Source: Pirellulaceae bacterium
GTDB lineage: Bacteria; Planctomycetota; Planctomycetia; Pirellulales; Pirellulaceae
DNA: 64,000 nucleotides
Direction of reading: 5' to 3'
Assembly (NCBI GenBank): GCA_028280445.1
Contig: JANQLU010000072.1
Location: 1 to 64,000 of the forward strand
In this document: positions 43,305 through 52,271 of the stretch, in pieces
How positions within the stretch are numbered: the stretch's first letter is position 1
Layout: each line of letters begins with the position of its first letter
Position numbers and translations under genes: made by a program
The notes under the pieces: model-generated
Told to the model about the DNA's origin: nothing
The model's input: only the letters and a program-made list of their open reading frames with translations
The model's database searches: none

Positions 43305-45049
43305 GCTGATTTTCGTTGACTGGCAATGTCGGAGGCGATTTGTCGTCCGAACTCGTCTGGTACGGTTCCTTCTGGAAAACTGGATGGATCGTCCGTTTCT
43401 TCATTGAACATGTGCAATGTCCGTGTTGGAAACGCAAATTTGACATCCAACTGTTCCGCCAGCTTCATGATATCCAGCAACAACTGATGTCGTTGCTCCA
43501 ATTCGATCTCCCACTCGGGACAGCGAAAAAACATATACAGCAAAATATTGATCGAATGATCGGCCAATTCATTCAAATAAACGTAGTAGCCGTCTTTTCT
43601 GGTGTATTTGTAATTGCGAATCAACTCACGAACGCCTTCACAAAACGCTTCGACTTGTTCCGGAGTTGTGTCGTACTGTAAACCAATCATCGCACGCAAA
43701 CGGCGATACCGTCGTCGCCCCATGTTGTCCACAACGGCTGTTGTCAAAATACTGTTGGGCATGACCACAACACTGTTGTAAAACGTGCGAATTTTCGAAC
43801 TCCGCAATCCGACGCTTTCTACTGTTCCTTCGACATCATCAATGATGACCCAATCGCCAATTTCAAAAGGGCGTTCGGTCAGCACAGTCAGCGATCCAAA
43901 CAAATTGCCCAAAACGTCTTTGGCGGCAATCGCAAATGCAATGCCGCCAACGCCCAGCCCGCCCCAAACGGTTTTCCAAGGACCTTCGAAAACATCAACC
44001 AACAGGATCAAACCGACAGCGATCGACAAAACTTTCAAAGCCGTGGTGATAAATGGAATCAACAGGTCATCGTATTTACTGACTGTTTTGGCGGCCCGTC
44101 GTTCCAGGTGGCTTTTCAGCAATGCAATCGCGCGAAAAGCAGTCCAGACGGCGGAAATGACGGCGAACAATTTGAATGCCACCAGCAGTACACTCAGCCA
44201 ACTGGCGGGCAAGTCGATCATGCGCGCACCGAGATACCAAACCAGCGACTGCGTCAGTAAACCGACAGGCTTCCAAAGATTTCTCCGTGCCTTGAAATCA
44301 ACTTCTGTTTTGACAAATCGAAACCAAAGATTGGTTAGAAAATTGAGGATATATCTGACAAAAATATCGATGGCAAATCCGGCAACAATCAGGATCCCCA
44401 AACAAATCCACTGGTAAGTTGGCAGGAAAAAATGTTTTTTGCGAAGGCTTGGAGGAAATTGGCTTTCCAACCAGACTGGAAAGCTGGTGACTTTTTCATT
44501 TCCGATCGGTAGCTGGTCATTCCAGCGAGACCAGATTTCCTCGTCGACGACGGTCAACGTCTCGGCCGTAAATCGCCACAGACCATCCTCGTCGCGGGCA
44601 ATCACAATCTTTTGAGCATCAGCAAGTCGTTGTTGATCTGTATTTGTGTCGATCGAATCTGACAGTAGTACCGGTGAACGGGCATCATCCTCGTCGCTCA
44701 ACCGCCAAACTTCGATGTCCCAGACACGTTTTAAAACCAGATGCAATTTATCCGCATACACTTTCGCTTTGGTCGACGCGGTATCGGCGTCCAATCCGCT
44801 GAGATCCAAACACTTGATGGCTTGATCCGTCTGCCCGTCGTCCATCGCCTGCAAAAACGTAATGACGGTTTGGCGTGGCGAACGCAACTGACGAGTCAAC
44901 AACGGATCTGTTTTTTTTGCTGCCGATTTTTTACCGTCGCCCTGATTGGATTTTTTGTCTTGCCCTACCAAATCAGGTGAGAGCAATACCGTTAGCGAAA
45001 ACAACAGAAAAACCAGCATCCATCCTGGTTTTTGAAAAATCCGAAACAT
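43301..45049 (-). CDS. MscS-family mechanosensitive channel
   Basis: 582 residues. A signal-like start (WMLVFLLFSLTVLLSPDLVG) and a periplasmic region of about 170 residues precede five membrane segments. The MscS core is clear: GLGVGGIAFAIAAKDVLGNL for the pore helix, TERPFEIGDWVIIDDVEGTV for the beta domain, and RTFYNSVVVMPNS. Such channels release solutes under membrane tension. The C-terminal end (FGRQIASDIASQRKSA) is standard. The extra periplasmic domain places it among the larger MscS members, such as the MscK/YnaI side, without an exact match. Confidence 0.9.
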   Translation of the reverse strand: MFRIFQKPGWMLVFLLFSLTVLLSPDLVGQDKKSNQGDGKKSAAKKTDPLLTRQLRSPRQTVITFLQAMDDGQTDQAIKCLDLSGLDADTASTKAKVYADKLHLVLKRVWDIEVWRLSDEDDARSPVLLSDSIDTNTDQQRLADAQKIVIARDEDGLWRFTAETLTVVDEEIWSRWNDQLPIGNEKVTSFPVWLESQFPPSLRKKHFFLPTYQWICLGILIVAGFAIDIFVRYILNFLTNLWFRFVKTEVDFKARRNLWKPVGLLTQSLVWYLGARMIDLPASWLSVLLVAFKLFAVISAVWTAFRAIALLKSHLERRAAKTVSKYDDLLIPFITTALKVLSIAVGLILLVDVFEGPWKTVWGGLGVGGIAFAIAAKDVLGNLFGSLTVLTERPFEIGDWVIIDDVEGTVESVGLRSSKIRTFYNSVVVMPNSILTTAVVDNMGRRRYRRLRAMIGLQYDTTPEQVEAFCEGVRELIRNYKYTRKDGYYVYLNELADHSINILLYMFFRCPEWEIELEQRHQLLLDIMKLAEQLDVKFAFPTRTLHMFNEETDDPSSFPEGTVPDEFGRQIASDIASQRKSA

Positions 45050-45265
45050 CTTTGATCACCGCCTCATAATAAATTGCATGAGGTTCAATTTTATCGATCA
45101 ATCCCATTTCGACCGACATCAATTATCTGCCGGGCATGCGGGCGGCAGTCTCAGTGCTCAACCTGTTGTTGGTCAGCAAAACACCTTGGAAATCGATGTG
45201 GCTGGTCGGTTTTTTGGCCGTCCGATATATTGGCTCCAAAGCTCCTTAAATTTGCATAGCCATCC

Positions 45266-48136
45266 ATGAAAACAAACGAACTTCGGCAAAAATACCTCGA
45301 CTTTTTCGTCGGCAAAGACCATCGGCTGTGTCCCAGCGATGTTCTTTGCCCCAAAGATGATCCAACCGTTCTGTTCACACCGGCAGGAATGAACCCATTC
45401 AAAGATCATTTTCTGGGAAACGTCAAACTCGATTTCACTCGTGCGACAAGTTGCCAAAAATGCGTCCGCACCGGCGATATTGAAAATGTTGGCAAAACCG
45501 CTTTTCACCACACCTTCTTTGAAATGCTCGGCAATTTCAGTTTTGGTGATTATTTCAAACGCGACGCGATTAATTGGGCCTGGGAATTTCTAACCGATAA
45601 AAAATGGATGGGAATCGATCCTGATGTATTGACCGTGACAATCTATCAGGATGATGACGAAGCGGCGCAGATCTGGCAAAACGACATCGGACTAACAAAC
45701 GACCGCATCAAACGTGAAGACGAACATGAAAATTTCTGGCCCGCTGCGGCGCCGTCGCAAGGGCCTGATGGAGTTTGTGGGCCGTGTTCAGAAATCTACT
45801 ACAACCTTCCAGACGGCGATAATGTAGAAATCTGGAACTTGGTATTCACCCAATTCAATCGAGTCGGCGATCCTCCTGACAACTTGGAACCGTTGCCCAA
45901 CAAAAACATTGACACCGGGATGGGACTCGAACGAATCGCGTCGGTCATGCAAGGTGTCGATACCAATTACCATATCGACATTTTGCTCCCCATGGTCCAT
46001 GCGGCGGGTGAAGTCTGCGGTGTGAAATACGATCCCAAATCCGATGCCGGTCGACGTCTGCGGCGAATCGTGGATCACGTACGCGCTTGTACGTTTGCCA
46101 TTCATGAAAATGTCCGTCCCGGCAACAGCGGCGAAAATTCCGTTGTCAAACTATTGTTGCGCCGGGCGACACTCGATGGTTATCAATTGGGAATGCGCGA
46201 CGATTTTCTCAATCGAGTCGTACCCGCAATTGTCGAACAGATGAAAACACCGTATCCCGAGTTAACGGGAACCATGAACACGGTCATGGAAGTTATCAAA
46301 GCGGAAGAATTAGCCGGACTACATACCATCGAAAAAGGAATCGGCCGCGTCCAGCCGATCCTCGACCAATATATCTCTTCCGGTCAAAAAGTTTTTTGCG
46401 GTGAAAAAGCGTTTGATCTGCATCAAACTTATGGCATTTCCCCGGAACTCACTGAAACACTGGCGGACGACGTTGATATTGAGTTTGATTGGGACGGTTA
46501 TCGTCAGGCGAAAGAAAAACACGCTGATATCTCAAACGCTGGCGAGGTCGGTGTGATGGGTGACAGCCCACTGGGTTTGATTAAAAAAGAACTCAAGCAA
46601 ACAAAATCGTTGTTCTACGAGACCACCGAATCCACCGGTCAAGTCGTCGGTATGCTTCAGTCTCCTGATGGGTTCGAAATTGAACCCGACAAGACTCCAA
46701 AGATCTTTGACATCGATACTTTTTCAAAAGTCGACTCCCTGAATTCGACCGAAAAATGGAGCGCAGTAATCCTGGAACAATCTCCGTTTTATGCCGAGTC
46801 GGGGGGCCAGGTTGGTGATACAGGAACGATCTCAAGTGCGACCGGCAAATTCAACGTTGCCGATACTCAAAAAAGCGGCGATGTCGTTGTCCACATTGGA
46901 AAAATGCTCTCAGGGACAATCAATGCCGACGATCGCGTCACAGCATCGGTCGACACGGTCCGACGTCACGGAATTCAGCGCGCCCACACGGCGACTCACG
47001 TTTTACACTATGCACTCCAATCGAAACTTGGTAAACACGCTCAACAACAAGGTTCGAAAGTCGAAGACGACATTTTGCGATTTGATTTTTCAAATCCGCA
47101 AGCCGTCCCTAAGGAAAAATTGAGAGCGATCGAATCGACCTCGAATCAATGTGTTGACGACGGCGCAACGGTGGTCGCCGAAATTGTTCCACTCGAAACG
47201 GCGCGGCAAGCTGGTGCCATGATGTTGTTTGGCGAAAAATATCCGGATCCTTGCCGGATGGTTTCCATCGGTGATTTTAGCAAAGAGCTTTGTGGCGGAA
47301 CGCACCTGGAAAACACTTCGCAAATCGAGGCCTTTGAAATCATCGGCGAAGAAGGCTCGGCCGCCGGTACACGCCGTATTTCTGCGGTGACGGGCGAGAA
47401 AGCCAAACTTCATCGCCAACGGACGGCGGATTCGGTTAACCAAGTGGCCGCATTACTCAACGTCATGCCGCATCAAATTGTTGATGGACTCAGTCAACTG
47501 GCTACAAAAATTCGCGAAACAAAAAAATGGATTTCTGCCGGTTCAAAACAGGAGCCGCGCGACAACCATTTCAAAATTACAAGCCAGCTGGAATTGGAAT
47601 CCGAACTCGATTACTGGTCTCTACGCGATCTGCTGCGGGACGCCGGTGAAGTAGTAAATACGCCACCGCTGGAATTGCCAGATCGCATTCAATCGATGCT
47701 CGATGAGTTACAATCGTTGCGCGAACAATTGGAAAAACTGGCAAGTTCAGAATCGATTGACGCCGGCAGCCTGGTCGACTCGGCAAATACGGTGGGCAGC
47801 ACAAAACTGATTGCCAAAGAAATTCCTGGTGGCAATCCGAATTTGATGAGAAATCTGGTCGATCAAGTTCGCAAAAAAACGGAATCGTCCGCCGTATTCC
47901 TGGCGACATCGCCGGGCGCCGACAAAGTGCTCTTGGTTGCCGGAATCAGCAAAGATCTCGTCGCTCAAGGTTTGAGCGCTGGAAACTGGGTCAAAGAGAT
48001 CGCGCCGATTGTCGGAGGTGGCGGTGGCGGAAAACCCGACATGGCGCAAGCTGGCGGCAGACAACCAGAAAACATCGATGCCGCATTAGAAAAAGCATTA
48101 CAGGTGTTCGAAGATCAACTTGCAACTCAAGCGTAG
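45266..48136 (+). CDS. alaS: Alanyl-tRNA synthetase
   Basis: 956 residues; all domains are present. Aminoacylation: FTPAGMNPFKDHFLG, ATSCQKCVRTGDIENVG and NFSFGDYFKRDAI. Editing: HTATHVLHYALQ and LCGGTHLENTSQI, the HxxxH...CxxxH zinc site. C-terminal part ends with VGGGGGGKPDMAQAGG, the C-Ala domain. It starts MKTNELRQKYLDFF, a typical AlaS start. The length is within the usual range, slightly long. A GTAGGGCCGG repeat follows. Confidence 0.96.
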   Translation: MKTNELRQKYLDFFVGKDHRLCPSDVLCPKDDPTVLFTPAGMNPFKDHFLGNVKLDFTRATSCQKCVRTGDIENVGKTAFHHTFFEMLGNFSFGDYFKRDAINWAWEFLTDKKWMGIDPDVLTVTIYQDDDEAAQIWQNDIGLTNDRIKREDEHENFWPAAAPSQGPDGVCGPCSEIYYNLPDGDNVEIWNLVFTQFNRVGDPPDNLEPLPNKNIDTGMGLERIASVMQGVDTNYHIDILLPMVHAAGEVCGVKYDPKSDAGRRLRRIVDHVRACTFAIHENVRPGNSGENSVVKLLLRRATLDGYQLGMRDDFLNRVVPAIVEQMKTPYPELTGTMNTVMEVIKAEELAGLHTIEKGIGRVQPILDQYISSGQKVFCGEKAFDLHQTYGISPELTETLADDVDIEFDWDGYRQAKEKHADISNAGEVGVMGDSPLGLIKKELKQTKSLFYETTESTGQVVGMLQSPDGFEIEPDKTPKIFDIDTFSKVDSLNSTEKWSAVILEQSPFYAESGGQVGDTGTISSATGKFNVADTQKSGDVVVHIGKMLSGTINADDRVTASVDTVRRHGIQRAHTATHVLHYALQSKLGKHAQQQGSKVEDDILRFDFSNPQAVPKEKLRAIESTSNQCVDDGATVVAEIVPLETARQAGAMMLFGEKYPDPCRMVSIGDFSKELCGGTHLENTSQIEAFEIIGEEGSAAGTRRISAVTGEKAKLHRQRTADSVNQVAALLNVMPHQIVDGLSQLATKIRETKKWISAGSKQEPRDNHFKITSQLELESELDYWSLRDLLRDAGEVVNTPPLELPDRIQSMLDELQSLREQLEKLASSESIDAGSLVDSANTVGSTKLIAKEIPGGNPNLMRNLVDQVRKKTESSAVFLATSPGADKVLLVAGISKDLVAQGLSAGNWVKEIAPIVGGGGGGKPDMAQAGGRQPENIDAALEKALQVFEDQLATQA

Positions 48137-48283
48137 GGCCGGTTCCCACCGGCCGATTGTTGAATTGGCTAATTGGCCGGGAACTGACCTGCTTTTCCTG
48201 GTAATCCTATTGCATCGTTGACAGGATTTACAGGATCAACAGGATAACCCACACTGATCCTGTCAATCATGTTTATCCTGTCA
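48133..48283. repeat. GTAGGGCCGG half copy and ACAGGAT inverted pair after alaS
   Basis: GTAGGGCCGGTTCCCACCGG at 48133 has only a poor right arm. At 48220-48245 GACAGGATTTACAGGATCAA continues to ACAGGAT and is answered by ATCCTGTCAATC and TTTATCCTGTC to 48283. The ACAGGAT unit also occurs at 23368. Confidence 0.8.
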
Positions 48284-48424
48284 AAAAAACGGAACCGGCC
48301 TTTGCCTTGTTCGAGTGCCAAATTTACCAACTTGAATTTCAGCCACATTCGAGTCCACGCACACTTGCAGAAAGTTGCTATAATCATGCCCAAAATTACT
48401 TCCTAGTTTTGAGGATTCAGGTTT

Positions 48425-49144
48425 ATGAACAAATACATCTCCCAATCGTTGGCGCTCCTGGTTGGATTCGCTTTGCTCCCCTTGTTGGCGACAACCTCAC
48501 CCGCTCAAGGTCTCAAGAAAGCGTTTGGGAAGCAGGAAAAGGACAAACCCAAACCAATCACCGTGGACGCCGGTGGATACGAATTCGAAGTTCCCCCGCC
48601 CGCCGGTTTGGTCCCCCTCAAAAAAGAGTTGAAGACATTGGCAACATTCATGAGTAAAAACGCCGCTGGCAACAAGCTGCATGAAATTTACGCCATCAAA
48701 GGCTCGACCGAAGAAAGTTTTCTCAAAAACGGATTGCGGCGAAATTGTGATATTCAAACCATCCGCGCTCTTGAAAAACAAGAATTGGATGCCGCAACTT
48801 TCAAACAAGTCAAAAAGATGTTTGACCGACAGTTCGATTCGATGATGAAAAAACTGTTGAAAAACATGAAAGACAAAACGGGATTGACCATTAAAACAAA
48901 AGAAAAAGTCGGCTCGGGCGCCTTTGTCGATAGTGAAACGCAATACGCTTACTTGTTTTATTCCCAGGTCGCTGACGGCAAAGGTGGTATGGTAGACCGC
49001 GTTTCGGCCGCTTGCATTTTCTGTATCGATGGCAAAGTGTTATTGGCAAACGTCCATTCCAATCTCGAATCAGAAAAAGACGCGGCATGGGTAAAATCCA
49101 CGGCCAAAAACTGGTTAGCTTCGATTGCTAAAGCAAACAAATAG
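48425..49144 (+). CDS. Secreted hypothetical protein
   Basis: 239 residues with a signal peptide (LALLVGFALLPLLATTSPAQ). The mature protein is Lys-rich with a helical middle (KQVKKMFDRQFDSMMKKLLK) and a beta-rich C-terminal half containing YAYLFYSQVADGKGGMVDRV. Like the protein at 42373 it ends with a mixed strand-helix of moderate length (WVKSTAKNWLASIAKANK), but the two are not clearly related. TGAGGATTCAGG precedes the ATG. No family was recognised. A good terminator follows. Confidence 0.65.
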   Translation: MNKYISQSLALLVGFALLPLLATTSPAQGLKKAFGKQEKDKPKPITVDAGGYEFEVPPPAGLVPLKKELKTLATFMSKNAAGNKLHEIYAIKGSTEESFLKNGLRRNCDIQTIRALEKQELDAATFKQVKKMFDRQFDSMMKKLLKNMKDKTGLTIKTKEKVGSGAFVDSETQYAYLFYSQVADGKGGMVDRVSAACIFCIDGKVLLANVHSNLESEKDAAWVKSTAKNWLASIAKANK

Positions 49145-49168
49145 GTTGAGCCGTCATAAACGTTCAAT

Positions 49169-49198
49169 AGCCGTATGGGTAGCCGTGCGGCTTTTTTT
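49169..49198 (+). terminator. Rho-independent terminator of the secreted protein gene
   Basis: AGCCGTAT and GTGCGGCT pair over eight positions with two G-U pairs around GGGTAGCC, followed by seven T residues. Confidence 0.75.
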
Positions 49199-49219
49199 GT
49201 GGCGCTATTTTGAAAATCA

Positions 49220-49277
49220 GTAGGGCCGGTTCCCACCGGCCGTTTTTGTTGGATTGGCCGGTGGGAATCGGCCCTAC
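49220..49277. repeat. GTAGGGCCGG-type palindromic repeat
   Basis: GTAGGGCCGGTTCCCACCGG at 49220 and GGTGGGAATCGGCCCTAC at 49260-49277 with GTTTTTGTTGGATT in the centre. Confidence 0.85.
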
Positions 49278-49383
49278 GACGGATAATATTCATCAAGAAT
49301 TTAAACAGAATCGCCTTGACTTACGTAGAATTCAAATGAAAATGGTTGGGTCGGACCGCCGGAGTCTCATTTCCGGCAATTAA

Positions 49384-49746
49384 ATGTGCAAAAAACTTGG
49401 AATCTGGCTACTGCTAGGCTACTTGGTTCTGATGCTGAACCTTGGTTCCTCGTTGCATCGTGCGCATTTCTTTAATCATCACGACGTTGCTACTACACCG
49501 ACGGTTTCTGATTGTTCGTGTTGTTCTCATTCAACACCAAGTGATTCGGAATCTCCTTCGACGATCTACTCGGATCACGACTGTGTGTTTTGCAAGTTCT
49601 TTCAGAACTACAACGTCACTTTTTGTGCTGTCGAAATCTCACTCGACGTACAAACACATCGCTATCGCATTGCTTATTTCTCCTCGTCTCCCTTAACAAC
49701 CTCGATTGACCAAGTCGCACGTGGCCCGCCCGTGATGTTCGTCTAA
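49384..49746 (+). CDS. His/Cys-rich small secreted protein
   Basis: 120 residues with a signal peptide (LGIWLLLGYLVLMLNLGSSL). The mature part has HRAHFFNHH, DCSCCSHS, DHDCVFCKFF and CAVE: nine or so His and Cys residues in the first half, an arrangement suited to binding metal or forming disulphides. DHDCVFC recalls small DUF2946-like proteins, but no match is certain. It is followed by a DUF1559 pseudopilin and a PEP-CTERM protein on the same strand, suggesting a shared surface or metal-related role; only the order supports this. Confidence 0.6.
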   Translation: MCKKLGIWLLLGYLVLMLNLGSSLHRAHFFNHHDVATTPTVSDCSCCSHSTPSDSESPSTIYSDHDCVFCKFFQNYNVTFCAVEISLDVQTHRYRIAYFSSSPLTTSIDQVARGPPVMFV

Positions 49747-49841
49747 CCGCGAGACTGATGCGTCCTGGCAGAACGATTTGAGCCTGCCGGCGCCGTTGCT
49801 CCATCTCCTGAACCAATGGAGTTCGAATCAAACAAACTCGC

Positions 49842-49892
49842 ACCTGCGCGCGCGTTTGAGAAAAAGGGACGGAATTTCCGTCGCAGGTTTTT
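49842..49892 (+). terminator. Terminator after the His/Cys-rich gene
   Basis: ACCTGCG and CGCAGGT form the outer stem around a second perfect stem GACGGAA-TTCCGTC, then TTTTT. It suggests that the pseudopilin gene has its own promoter. Confidence 0.65.
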
Positions 49893-49968
49893 CGCGAATT
49901 TCTGGCGGTCCGACTACCCAAGAATGAGTGGTAGCCTGCGGCGGTTTCCATAAATAAAACTTCAACCA

Positions 49969-50034
49969 ATGAAAAATCATTTTTGGCTTTTTGTTTGTCA
50001 CAAACATCATGTTTTTAAAAGGATGAAACAATGA
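49969..50034 (+). CDS. Possible 21-codon leader peptide overlapping the pseudopilin start
   Basis: ATG at 49969 opens a frame that begins MKNHFWLFVCHKHHVFKRM and stops with TGA at 50032-50034, overlapping the DUF1559 ATG (50031) as ATGA. It holds four His and one Cys. No clear ribosome-binding site precedes it. It may be a leader that couples translation to a metal signal, or a chance frame. Confidence 0.25.
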   Translation: MKNHFWLFVCHKHHVFKRMKQ

Positions 50035-51131
50035 CCTTATCAAACCCAAGGTCAAATCGGCATCACAAGCCAGCTGGTTTCACATTGGTCGAATTGCTGG
50101 TGGTCATCGCCATCATTGGGATCTTGATTGCGATGTTGATTCCAGCGGTACAAATGGTTCGTGCGGCAGCGCGGCGAACCCATTGCACCAATAATTTGCA
50201 TCAAATCGCAATCGCAATTCATCACTACGACGATGCCCAAAAGCGATTCCCGATCAATCAGGTTGGACCCGGCCTCGATAATGGTAGCGGCGGATTCGAA
50301 TCAGGTTATTACAGCTGGTTGGTTCCCATCCTTCCGTATATCGAACAAGGACCGGTTTACTACCAATTTCATCTGTCCCTGAATAATGGTGATGGTGATG
50401 GTTATAAGATAAGCGACACCCATCCCAACGCAGCAGCGGCTCGCTCCAGGATTTCAACTTATCTTTGTCCATCCGACGATACGGATTTCGACAATACGCT
50501 CATGGGATCGGCAAACCCAGCACCTGGCAGCTATGTCGGCAATGCCGGTTGGCCATCGCATGCCACCGGATTTGATGGCGAACGACCGACCCCGGGTCCG
50601 TTCAATGGTGTCATCCCGCTAGTCAATCCATCGGTTAACGTTCCCTGGCATCGCAGACGAATTCGATTCAAAAGCATCAGAGATGGCGCAGCCTATACCG
50701 CCATGATTTCTGAACGCTTGATTCAGACAGGCACCAGTGCCCCCGCCATTCGCGAAGGAGACAGGAGATTGCGTTCGCAACACATTGTCACGCGCAGCGA
50801 AACGCTTGCAGAAATTGATTTGCAGATTCAAAACACGCACTCTCATGTCTTTGAATCAGCACATATCGGTCGCTCGTGGTCCAGCGGTTGGCCTCTAGCC
50901 GCACCGACCTACATGCACGTTAAAACGCCTAACACCTTGATTGGCCACTACACTAGCAGTGTCGTTGAAGGTGATTTTGTTATTACACCCAGTAGTCGTC
51001 ACGGTGGCGGAGTCAACTTCGCCATGGTCGATGGCTCAGTTCATTTTGCACCCAATGGTGTCGACCCTGTGGTTTGGCGCGCGATCGGAAGTCGGGACGA
51101 TGGCAGCTACGTCACGCTTTGGGACGACTAG
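50031..51131 (+). CDS. DUF1559 protein with pseudopilin N-terminus
   Basis: 366 residues. The methylation/cleavage motif is GFTLVELLVVIAIIGILIAM after a short basic leader, so it is exported through a type II-like pseudopilin route. DUF1559 follows: NNLHQIAIAIHHYDDAQKRF, SWLVPILPYIEQGPVYY, and the H-X9-DG-closing GGGVNFAMVDGSVHFAPN near the end. AAAAGGATG precedes the ATG. Function unknown; the family is highly expanded in planctomycetes. The PEP-CTERM gene starts 37 bases later. Confidence 0.93.
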   Translation: MTLSNPRSNRHHKPAGFTLVELLVVIAIIGILIAMLIPAVQMVRAAARRTHCTNNLHQIAIAIHHYDDAQKRFPINQVGPGLDNGSGGFESGYYSWLVPILPYIEQGPVYYQFHLSLNNGDGDGYKISDTHPNAAAARSRISTYLCPSDDTDFDNTLMGSANPAPGSYVGNAGWPSHATGFDGERPTPGPFNGVIPLVNPSVNVPWHRRRIRFKSIRDGAAYTAMISERLIQTGTSAPAIREGDRRLRSQHIVTRSETLAEIDLQIQNTHSHVFESAHIGRSWSSGWPLAAPTYMHVKTPNTLIGHYTSSVVEGDFVITPSSRHGGGVNFAMVDGSVHFAPNGVDPVVWRAIGSRDDGSYVTLWDD

Positions 51132-51168
51132 ATTCTTTGAGTTTTTTATCCTTAGGAGTTCATTCCCA

Positions 51169-51939
51169 ATGAAAAATGTTTGTTACTTCGCAACACTGGG
51201 CCTAGTGCTCAGTTTGCTCTCGACTCAGGCCGTCGGCCAACACTCAGACATTGAGTTTGGCTACGACAATACGTCAAGCCCGACTGGATTTGTCATCGAA
51301 CAAGACAATACCACGTTCGATGGCATTCAATATTTTGAAAGTGAATTCGACGAGTTCCTCGGTGATTTTTTTGCCGATGACCCTGGGTTTGTTACCAATG
51401 ATGCCGAAGGACTGTTGGTCAATAGCGGCGACAATGTCTGGATCAATTTCCTGGATGCTTCGAGCAATTCAGCATTCGGTGTGGGATTTGTCAATTACTA
51501 TAATCCGCTGACTGATACGCTTCAGGCCGTTGGACGGATAAGCGTCACCGACAACGGAGGCGGCGGCACCGCTGATTTGGTCATCAACGGAGCGTCAATC
51601 GAATCGGGTGTGAATCCCCAATTTCTCGGAACCGGTGATGTCGATGGAGACATCCATGATCACGTAACGTTCGATTTGTTAGATGATGGCTCGGCGCCTG
51701 ATGGAGCTTATGGTGTTTTGGTCCAACTCCAAAGCGATTTCGATACGCCCGATGGAAACATGGATCTCAACTCGGATGCTTTCTGGATCATTTTTAACAA
51801 AGGGATGACGGAACAAGATTTCGACGAAAAAGCGTTACTAGCCTTTGGTGTTGGAGCCATTCCGGAACCAAGCTCGGCGAGCTTTTTAGTGCTCGGCGCC
51901 AGTGTTTTCCTGTTACGTCGACGTCGTAAAAATCGGTAA
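51169..51939 (+). CDS. PEP-CTERM anchored secreted protein
   Basis: 256 residues from the ATG at 51169, with TAGGAG twelve bases before it. Signal peptide (FATLGLVLSLLSTQAVG), acidic mature domain starting HSDIEFGYDN, and the sorting signal AIPEPSSASFLVLGASVFLL followed by RRRRKNR. PEP-CTERM tails are recognised by exosortase. The Asp-rich middle (DGDIHDHVTFDLLDDGSAPD) may bind cations. It lies directly after the pseudopilin gene and probably forms one unit with it. Family not recognised beyond the sorting signal. Confidence 0.85.
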   Translation: MKNVCYFATLGLVLSLLSTQAVGQHSDIEFGYDNTSSPTGFVIEQDNTTFDGIQYFESEFDEFLGDFFADDPGFVTNDAEGLLVNSGDNVWINFLDASSNSAFGVGFVNYYNPLTDTLQAVGRISVTDNGGGGTADLVINGASIESGVNPQFLGTGDVDGDIHDHVTFDLLDDGSAPDGAYGVLVQLQSDFDTPDGNMDLNSDAFWIIFNKGMTEQDFDEKALLAFGVGAIPEPSSASFLVLGASVFLLRRRRKNR

Positions 51940-52271
51940 CAACCGCATCAACTACAACTAACAAAACCCAAGTCACCTTTTCCCATGGGGTGGTTACCCT
52001 CTCCCCAGACTCCGGCTTCTTGCCCCAGGGAGAGGTGACAACGGGTTTTGCAAAAACCTGCGGCCGGTTTCTACCGGCCGTTTTTTATTGAATTGAACGT
52101 CTTTGGCTGACTGTTGCGCCGGATTGCGGTTTTTTGGATTGGCCGGTGGGAACCGGCCCTAAGTAGTATTGATCAAATGTGAGCGGCGAGGCGCTAGCCG
52201 CCGGTGAACCCTCAAATACCGGCGGCTAGCGCCTTGCCGCTCAGCTCACTTTCCGATTTAATCAACGCTGC
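51940..52271. other. 332-base repeat-bearing gap
   Basis: It carries an inverted pair ACCCTCTCCC / GGGAGAGGT (51998-52036), a split GGCCGG repeat (52060-52162) and the AGCGGC hairpin at 52180-52243. No gene. Confidence 0.7.
52180..52243. repeat. AGCGGCAAGGCGCTAGCCGCC hairpin, second copy
   Basis: TGAGCGGCGAGGCGCTAGCC with the inverse GGCTAGCGCCTTGCCGCTCA; 26-base arms with one G/A change, 12-base loop. It lies at the 3' end of the YhhQ-type gene. Confidence 0.85.

Noticed and set aside
49801-49830. tRNA-like T-loop sequence GTTCGAATC
   Set aside because: No acceptor stem or anticodon arm could be formed around it.
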